From Lachnospiraceae bacterium (lineage in GTDB: Bacteria > Bacillota > Clostridia > Lachnospirales > Lachnospiraceae), in the NCBI GenBank assembly GCA_024698865.1, contig JAILQS010000183.1, forward strand, positions 1-52,037: a stretch of 52,037 nt of DNA. The letters are read 5' to 3'. The notes beneath the pieces were generated by a model that saw only the letters and a list, made by a program, of their open reading frames with translations, was not told the DNA's origin and ran no database searches. Shown one piece after another: positions 47,086 through 52,037 of this stretch (positions are counted from its first letter, which is position 1; each line of letters opens with the position of its first letter). Made by a program: the position numbers and the translations under genes.

Positions 47086-48270
47086 CTAATCTCTAAAATA
47101 CAAGTCTCTGGAATATACTTTATCCAACACGTCTTCGATGTCTTTGTTGAAGCGGTTCGCGATGATGACGTCGCATGTCTTTTTGAATTCATCGAGATCG
47201 CGGATGACTCTACTGTTAAAGAATGTGTCCTCTTTCAAGGTCGGTTCGTAAACAACGACTTCCACACCTTTTGCTTTAATTCTCTTCATAACTCCCTGGA
47301 TAGAAGACTGACGGAAGTTATCTGAATTTGCTTTCATGGTAAGTCGGTACACACCTACTATCTTTGGCTTACGATCCAAGATACGTTCTGCAATGAAATC
47401 TTTTCTTGTGCTGTTAGCGTCTACAATCGCTGCGATGATGTTATTTGGAACATCCGCATAATTGGCAAGTAACTGCTTTGTATCTTTTGGCAGGCAATAT
47501 CCGCCGTATCCAAAGGAAGGATTGTTGTAGTGGGTACCGATACGTGGGTCCAGCCCAACTCCCTCGATAATTTTCTTCGTATCCAAACCACGAATCTCTG
47601 CATAGGTATCCAACTCATTAAAGTAAGATACGCGAAGCGCAAGATAGGTATTGGCAAATAATTTAACTGCCTCAGCCTCGGTAGAATCCATGAATAATAC
47701 CGGGATATCTTCTTTGATAGCACCCTCTGCGAGTAATGCGGCAAAGCCATGAGCTGCTTTTTCCAGTTCATCATTTCCCATAACGGTTCCCACGATAATA
47801 CGGGATGGGTACAGATTGTCATATAACGCACGGCCTTCTCTTAAGAATTCCGGCGAGAAAAGAATCTTGTCGGTGTTATAACGCTCACGCATTCTCTTGG
47901 TGTATCCAACCGGTACTGTAGATTTGACAATCATATACGCATTCGGATTGACTGCCATTACCTGTTCGATTACACTCTCTACGGAAGAAGTATCAAAGAA
48001 ATTAATCTTTGGATCGTAGTTGGTCGGTGTGGAAATAATAACATATTCCGCATCTTTATAGGCACTTGCTCCATCTGTGGTCGCCTCCAGATCCAATTCC
48101 TTTGTCTCCAGATATTCTTCGATTTCTTTGTCTACCAATGGTGATTTTCTATCATTAATCATTGCAACTTTTTCAGGCAAAATATCAACTGCTTTTACCT
48201 GATGATTCTGAGAAAGCAGAATTGCGTTGGATAAACCAACATATCCTGTTCCTGCTACTGCTATTTTCAT
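47086..48270 (-). CDS. ugd: UDP-glucose 6-dehydrogenase
   Basis: 394 residues. Oxidises UDP-glucose to UDP-glucuronate with two NAD+. The N-terminal Rossmann motif is [11 protein letters not shown] (residues 6-16), STVPVGYT is the substrate-domain strand, [20 protein letters not shown] is diagnostic, and the catalytic Cys259 sits in [14 protein letters not shown]. The C-terminal NAD/UDP-sugar binding domain ends YFRD. Full length for the short Ugd class. AAGGAGG precedes the ATG. It is the last gene of the glmS-SDR-ugd group, about 57 bp after the SDR gene, with a small GC-rich hairpin in the spacer (48293-48312). Confidence 0.97.
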   Translation of the reverse strand: MKIAVAGTGYVGLSNAILLSQNHQVKAVDILPEKVAMINDRKSPLVDKEIEEYLETKELDLEATTDGASAYKDAEYVIISTPTNYDPKINFFDTSSVESVIEQVMAVNPNAYMIVKSTVPVGYTKRMRERYNTDKILFSPEFLREGRALYDNLYPSRIIVGTVMGNDELEKAAHGFAALLAEGAIKEDIPVLFMDSTEAEAVKLFANTYLALRVSYFNELDTYAEIRGLDTKKIIEGVGLDPRIGTHYNNPSFGYGGYCLPKDTKQLLANYADVPNNIIAAIVDANSTRKDFIAERILDRKPKIVGVYRLTMKANSDNFRQSSIQGVMKRIKAKGVEVVVYEPTLKEDTFFNSRVIRDLDEFKKTCDVIIANRFNKDIEDVLDKVYSRDLYFRD

Positions 48271-48327
48271 AATTGTCCTCCTTTTGCTACTACCCGGTTA
48301 TGATTCCGGGTTCTGCTCTGCCACCTG

Positions 48328-49410
48328 TTACTTCCCGGTGGTCCAGTCTTCTCGACGGCTCTCTATCATGCGACGGTACATGCCTTCCAGATCATAGCGC
48401 GGTTTCCAGCCCAACGCCTGAAGTTTGGATGAGTTCAGATGCATTTTGACCGGTGGTGCATATCCATAGGTGTTGGATTCCGGTATATCATATACCACCT
48501 GAATTCTGCCGTCTGCAAGCTTATCCGCAACCATTGCTGCCATATCACGAATTGTACTGTGGGCTGCTTCATTGGATACATTATACGCCTGTCCCTTCTC
48601 ACCTTTCAAGAGAAGTAACAGGATTCCGTTTACCACATCTGCGGTATAACAATAATTGCCCTCTGACTCACCTGTCGTGTGCATAACAATATCATTTCCA
48701 TTCAATGCACTCTTGGCAAACTGAGCAAATACGCGGTTCTCTGTTACCGGTACTCCCGCACCAAAGGTCTGTGCCAGACGAGCGGTTACAACCGGAACCT
48801 CATATTCGCTTGCATATGCGGTACACATGCATTCACAAATTCTCTTGCCTTCCGGATAACAACTGCGGACGTTAAACAAATCCACAAATCCCAAATCGTC
48901 TTCCTTCATCTCGTGATGCGCAGCATCCGGTGAACCGTACACTTCCATAGACGAAACGTATACAACGCCTTTGCTCTTCTTTTCTTTTGCCAAATCCAAT
49001 ATTGCTTTGGTTCCAAACACTGCGGTTTCAATCGTCTCTACCGGCTGTGTCACCATCATCTTTGAAGCGGTAACACTTGCTGTATGAACGATATAATCTA
49101 CATCATTTGGGATATCCAACCTGCCGGATAACAAATCCTTGTTCACAAATTCAAGTTCCGATCTCTGCGTCAGTTCACCAAATACATTCTTCGCTTTTTC
49201 CGTGCTTCGCACCATCGCTAAAATGCGCATGTCAAGTTCATTCGTACGGTTTGCGCAAAGCAGGGCGCGCACCAGCATAGAACCTACCAGTCCGGTTGCA
49301 CCGGTGATTAAAAATGTTGCATTCCGAAACTCTTTCCAAGGAAATCCGCCTTTTGCAAGATTGTCCAAATCCTCTTGTAATACTTTATCTTTTCCGCCTT
49401 CTAATTCCAT
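48328..49410 (-). CDS. extended SDR nucleotide-sugar epimerase/decarboxylase (UDP-glucuronate decarboxylase-like)
   Basis: 360 residues. NAD-binding motif LITGATGLVG (34-43), catalytic Ser near 153-154 (YVSSMEVYGS) and Tyr185-x3-Lys189 in RSCYPEGKR. The SCY.EGKR signature is similar to UDP-glucuronate decarboxylase (UXS), which makes UDP-xylose, and fits the adjacent ugd that makes its substrate. A 4-epimerase or related SDR activity cannot be excluded. A charged N-terminal extension of about 28 residues precedes the Rossmann fold. The ribosome binding site is modest (AGAGGT). It lies 63 bp after glmS and is probably in the same operon. Confidence 0.85.
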   Translation of the reverse strand: MELEGGKDKVLQEDLDNLAKGGFPWKEFRNATFLITGATGLVGSMLVRALLCANRTNELDMRILAMVRSTEKAKNVFGELTQRSELEFVNKDLLSGRLDIPNDVDYIVHTASVTASKMMVTQPVETIETAVFGTKAILDLAKEKKSKGVVYVSSMEVYGSPDAAHHEMKEDDLGFVDLFNVRSCYPEGKRICECMCTAYASEYEVPVVTARLAQTFGAGVPVTENRVFAQFAKSALNGNDIVMHTTGESEGNYCYTADVVNGILLLLLKGEKGQAYNVSNEAAHSTIRDMAAMVADKLADGRIQVVYDIPESNTYGYAPPVKMHLNSSKLQALGWKPRYDLEGMYRRMIESRREDWTTGK

Positions 49411-49473
49411 AGGATACCTCTGATATTTTCTTTTTATTTGCGGCGCCTGATGCGTGGCAAATGTTTGAATTTA

Positions 49474-51312
49474 TTATTCTACTGTAACACTCTTTGCAAG
49501 GTTACGTGGTTTGTCTACATCCAGACCTTTGGCAACAGACACATAGTAGGACAAAAACTGCAATGGAATCACTGCAAGACTTGCCGCAAAATGTTCATCG
49601 GTCTTTGGAATATATGTAACGAACTCTGCAGAGTCCTCCATATTGTAGTTACCATAGGTGGTAACGCCTGCCAGGTATGCTCCACGACTCTTACACTCTA
49701 CCATATTGCTGATTGTTTTCTCGTATAACTCTTTCTGTGTCAGTACACCGATTACCAGTGTTCCTTCTTCAATCAAACTGATGGTTCCGTGTTTTAATTC
49801 GCCGGCTGCATATGCCTCTGAGTGAATGTAGCTGATTTCTTTGAGTTTGAGACTTCCCTCTAAGGAAATTGCATAGTCGATTCCTCTACCTACAAAGAAT
49901 ACGTCTCTTGTATTTACCTGTTTGGACGCAAACCACTGGATGCGTTCCTTATCTTCTATAATCTTTGAAATTTTGTCCGGAAGCTTCTGCATTTCTGCAA
50001 TAAGCGCTGTATACTTCTCTTCCTCAATCTGTCCTCTGACAAGTGCAAACTGAATTGCAAGACAGTATGCTGCAATCAACTGTGTGCTGTATGCTTTGGT
50101 GGTGGCAACCGCAATTTCCGGACCTGCCAGGGTATAGAATACGCTGTCCGCTTCTCTTGCAATGGAGGAGCCAACGACATTTACAATACCCATAGTCTTA
50201 ATGCCCTGTGCTTTTGCTTCTCTAAGGGCAGCCAGTGAATCCGCTGTCTCTCCGGACTGGCTGATTACGATAACCAGCGCCTTTGGATTCAGAATCGGGT
50301 TACGATAACGGAATTCGGATGCCAGTTCTACTCGAACCGGAATACGCGCAATATCTTCAATTACATACTGTGCCACCATTCCAACATGCCATGCGGAGCC
50401 ACAGGCAACGATATTAATCGCTTCAATGTCTTTGATTTCATCTTCAGAAAGTCCTACTTCAGACAAATCGATTCTTCCATCTTTTACGACAGAAGCGATG
50501 GTGTCTGCAACTGCTTTTGGCTGTTCATGTATTTCTTTCATCATGAAATGCTCGTAGCCGGCTTTTTCTGCTGCCTCTGCATCCCATTCGATTGTCTTAC
50601 ATTCTTTCTGAATCTCATCTCCATCCAGGTTGTAGAAAGTGATTTCTCCGGCACGAAGACGTCCCAATTCCATATTTCCAATGTAATATACATTACGGGA
50701 ATATTTTAAAATTGCCGGTACGTCTGATGCCAAATAAGATGCGCCTTCCTCTACTGCAAGAATCATAGGACTATCTTTACGCGCAACGTAAATTTCTTCC
50801 GCATAATCCTTGAACAATACTGCTAACGCATATGAACCACGGATACGAATCATTGCATGGTTAATCGCATCTACCGGTGTGTGCTCATATTTTTTATAGT
50901 AATAATCAATTAATTTGACAGCTACTTCCGTATCGGTATCTGAATAGAACTCATAACCCTTTTTGGTGAGTTTATCCTTTAATTCCTGATAGTTTTCGAT
51001 GATACCATTGTGTACGGCAACTACATTTCCATCATCACTGCAGTGAGGATGTGAATTGGTTTCGGATGGTTCCCCGTGAGTTGCCCATCTGGTATGTCCG
51101 ATACCGCAATTACCAATCATCGCTTCTCCGTCATTCGTCTTTTCTGCAAGACCAATCAGCTTGCCTTTTGCCTTTACTATTTCAACTGCGTGGTCTCCAT
51201 CTCTTACTGCCAAACCGGCAGAATCGTATCCACGATACTCTAACTTCGCCAGTCCCTCCAACAAGATTGGCGCTGCCTGTTTATCTCCAATGTATCCAAC
51301 TATTCCACACAT
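49474..51312 (-). CDS. glmS: glutamine-fructose-6-phosphate aminotransferase (isomerizing)
   Basis: 612 residues from the ATG at 51312 (MCGIVGYIGDKQAAPILLEG). The frame continues upstream for 33 codons, but GlmS must start at Met-Cys so that Cys becomes the glutaminase nucleophile, and AGGAGG precedes this ATG. The glutaminase domain covers about 1-230 (RWATHGEPSETNSHPH, HNGIIENY), followed by two SIS isomerase domains (IVACGSAWHVG, SQSGETADS, TTKAYSTQ) and the C-terminal PRNLAKSVTVE. It makes glucosamine-6-phosphate, the first step toward UDP-GlcNAc for wall and capsule. A glmS ribozyme is not seen in the leader. Confidence 0.98.
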   Translation of the reverse strand: MCGIVGYIGDKQAAPILLEGLAKLEYRGYDSAGLAVRDGDHAVEIVKAKGKLIGLAEKTNDGEAMIGNCGIGHTRWATHGEPSETNSHPHCSDDGNVVAVHNGIIENYQELKDKLTKKGYEFYSDTDTEVAVKLIDYYYKKYEHTPVDAINHAMIRIRGSYALAVLFKDYAEEIYVARKDSPMILAVEEGASYLASDVPAILKYSRNVYYIGNMELGRLRAGEITFYNLDGDEIQKECKTIEWDAEAAEKAGYEHFMMKEIHEQPKAVADTIASVVKDGRIDLSEVGLSEDEIKDIEAINIVACGSAWHVGMVAQYVIEDIARIPVRVELASEFRYRNPILNPKALVIVISQSGETADSLAALREAKAQGIKTMGIVNVVGSSIAREADSVFYTLAGPEIAVATTKAYSTQLIAAYCLAIQFALVRGQIEEEKYTALIAEMQKLPDKISKIIEDKERIQWFASKQVNTRDVFFVGRGIDYAISLEGSLKLKEISYIHSEAYAAGELKHGTISLIEEGTLVIGVLTQKELYEKTISNMVECKSRGAYLAGVTTYGNYNMEDSAEFVTYIPKTDEHFAASLAVIPLQFLSYYVSVAKGLDVDKPRNLAKSVTVE

Positions 51313-51379
51313 AATAATCCTCCTGTTTTGATATCCTCTCTGTTTTATCTTCTTTTGCATTATTAGGTCACTATGCATT

Positions 51380-51385
51380 AGTATA
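51380..51385 (-). promoter_or_regulatory. -10 element of the glmS operon
   Basis: TATACT on the minus strand, about 70 bp before the glmS start, with no close -35 match. It places the transcript start about 60-65 bp before the ATG, too short a leader for a glmS ribozyme. Confidence 0.4.
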
Positions 51386-51423
51386 ACATCTTTTGAGGGA
51401 GAATGCGACATTTTCTTTTGAAG

Positions 51424-51626
51424 GCATCTGATCTACGCAGACTCAGCTTGATATCATCTGTATATTTTGTGAGGCCGTTTGCACTTAGTTTGCATCTGGT
51501 CTACGCAGACTCAGTTTGATATCGTCTGTATATTTTGTGAGGCCGTTCGCACTTAGTTTGCATCTGATCTACGCAGACCAAGCCTGGTAACAGCAATATA
51601 TTTTGCGAGGCCGTTCGCACTTAATT
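51424..51626 (+). repeat. left block of intergenic repeats (3 units of ~68 bp)
   Basis: Units begin GCATCTG(A/G)TCTACGCAGAC at 51424, 51492 and 51560 and each contains TATATTTTG(T/C)GAGGCCGTT and GCACTTA. The period is 68 bp, not a multiple of three, and there is no supported gene here. The reverse complement of this unit matches the units of the right block. Confidence 0.9.
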
Positions 51627-51683
51627 GCATACACAGCTGTACTAAGACAGCAAAAAACGCTGTCTAAGTGCAGGTGTATGCAA
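51625..51683. repeat. central hairpin of the repeat array
   Basis: Arms at 51625-51651 and 51659-51683 pair over 24 bp with one A-A mismatch, one wobble and a 2-base bulge around the loop AAAAAAC. The outer 10 bp (TTGCATACAC and GTGTATGCAA) are perfect. It is the symmetry centre between the two opposed repeat blocks. No terminator-like T-run follows on either strand. Confidence 0.9.
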
Positions 51684-52037
51684 ATATCCTCCGCAAAATA
51701 TATTGCTATTACCTGCTTATGTCTGCTCCATTACTGATGCCTTGAATTGTATGCAAATATCTCCGTTTTGAAACACTATCGTGGCGCCGCTTTCTGCTTT
51801 GCTTGTGATGCTTTGAACTTCTGCAAACGGTCTCACAAAACATACTGATGTTATCTACTGGCGTCTGCTTCGCCTGTGATGCTTTGAACTTCTGCAAACA
51901 GTCTCGCAAAATATACTGATGTTATCCGCTGGCGTCTGCTTCGCTTGTGATGCCTTGAACTTCTGCAAACGGTCTCGCAAAATATACTGATGTTATCCGC
52001 TGGCGTCTGGACCGGATCAGCTGATGTGTGATCCCGC
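51676..52037 (-). repeat. right block of intergenic repeats, inverted (about 5 units of 70-73 bp)
   Basis: Units start near 51676, 51749, 51819, 51890 and 51961. The last three share TTCTGCAAACGGTCTCGCAA, then ATACTGATGTTATC and CTGGCGTCTGCTTCGC with a 71-bp period. They correspond to the reverse complement of the left units, for example GCAAACGGCCTCACAAAATA against GCAAACGGTCTCACAAAACA. The array degenerates but may continue beyond the window end. Confidence 0.88.

Noticed and set aside
51313-51420. glmS ribozyme/riboswitch
   Set aside because: The likely leader from the -10 at 51380 to the ATG is only about 65 nt, and I see no ribozyme-like core with the typical GCGCC cleavage-site context. 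The region further upstream is the repeat array.
51709-51909. 66-residue open frame in the repeat array
   Set aside because: It arises from the 71-bp repeats, whose period is not a multiple of three. It has no ribosome binding site and no recognisable protein features.
51424-52037. CRISPR array
   Set aside because: Whole units repeat head-to-tail with no unique spacers, the units are ~70 bp, orientation flips in the middle, and there are no cas genes.

Overview
The window looks like a chromosomal segment of a Gram-positive anaerobe of the Lachnospiraceae/Clostridia type. The evidence is the low-to-moderate GC content, AGGAGG-type ribosome binding sites, a Firmicutes-style rpmG-secE-nusG-rplK-rplA cluster, and large exported proteins built from Ig-like, MBG/YDG, FIVAR, BIG2, FN3 and BspA-type leucine-rich modules with very lysine-rich C-termini. 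Genus is inferred from style only. I see no tRNA, rRNA, CRISPR array, transposase or phage gene.

Layout. 1-5.3 kb (minus): an exported subtilisin-like protease, a small membrane-anchored protein just downstream of it, and a 111-aa membrane protein flanked by two related hairpins. 5.4-26.2 kb (minus): one ~20.8-kb gene for a ~6,900-residue exported repeat protein, including eight copies of a ~755-bp A-B-C super-repeat. 26.3-28.7 kb (minus): rpmG-secE-nusG-rplK-rplA with a clear promoter in front and a terminator after rplA. rplJ-rplL do not follow, and the giant gene lies there instead. 28.9-37.7 kb (minus): a secreted GH31 glycosidase and a neighbouring non-catalytic exported protein that share the same unassigned beta-rich modules and the same C-terminal BIG2 plus lysine-rich domains. 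37.9-38.9 kb (minus): a nucleoid-associated (NdpA-type) protein. 39.1-43.1 kb (plus): a secreted CotH-kinase protein with GLUG, lamin-tail and FN3 domains. 43.35-46.25 kb: a FliD-like protein (plus) overlapping tail-to-tail by 17 bp with an AraC-type response regulator (minus) whose receiver lacks the phosphoacceptor Asp. 46.4-47.0 kb (plus): a membrane-anchored Mrr-type nuclease. 47.1-51.3 kb (minus): glmS, a UXS-like SDR, and ugd as an apparent nucleotide-sugar operon. 51.4-52.0 kb: a non-coding array of ~68-73-bp repeats in two opposed blocks around a strong hairpin, running off the window edge.

How the parts relate. Five very large exported proteins (protease, giant protein, GH31, its non-catalytic relative, CotH protein) end in different basic beta-rich domains and lack a visible sortase signal, SLH domain or dockerin, which suggests non-covalent retention in the cell wall. 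The glmS-SDR-ugd group would supply UDP-GlcNAc and UDP-glucuronate-derived precursors for envelope polysaccharide. The most unusual items are the opposed repeat array upstream of glmS, the shared A/B modules of the GH31 pair (one carrying an in-frame minisatellite inside a module loop), the giant repeat protein after rplA, and the pseudo-receiver regulator.
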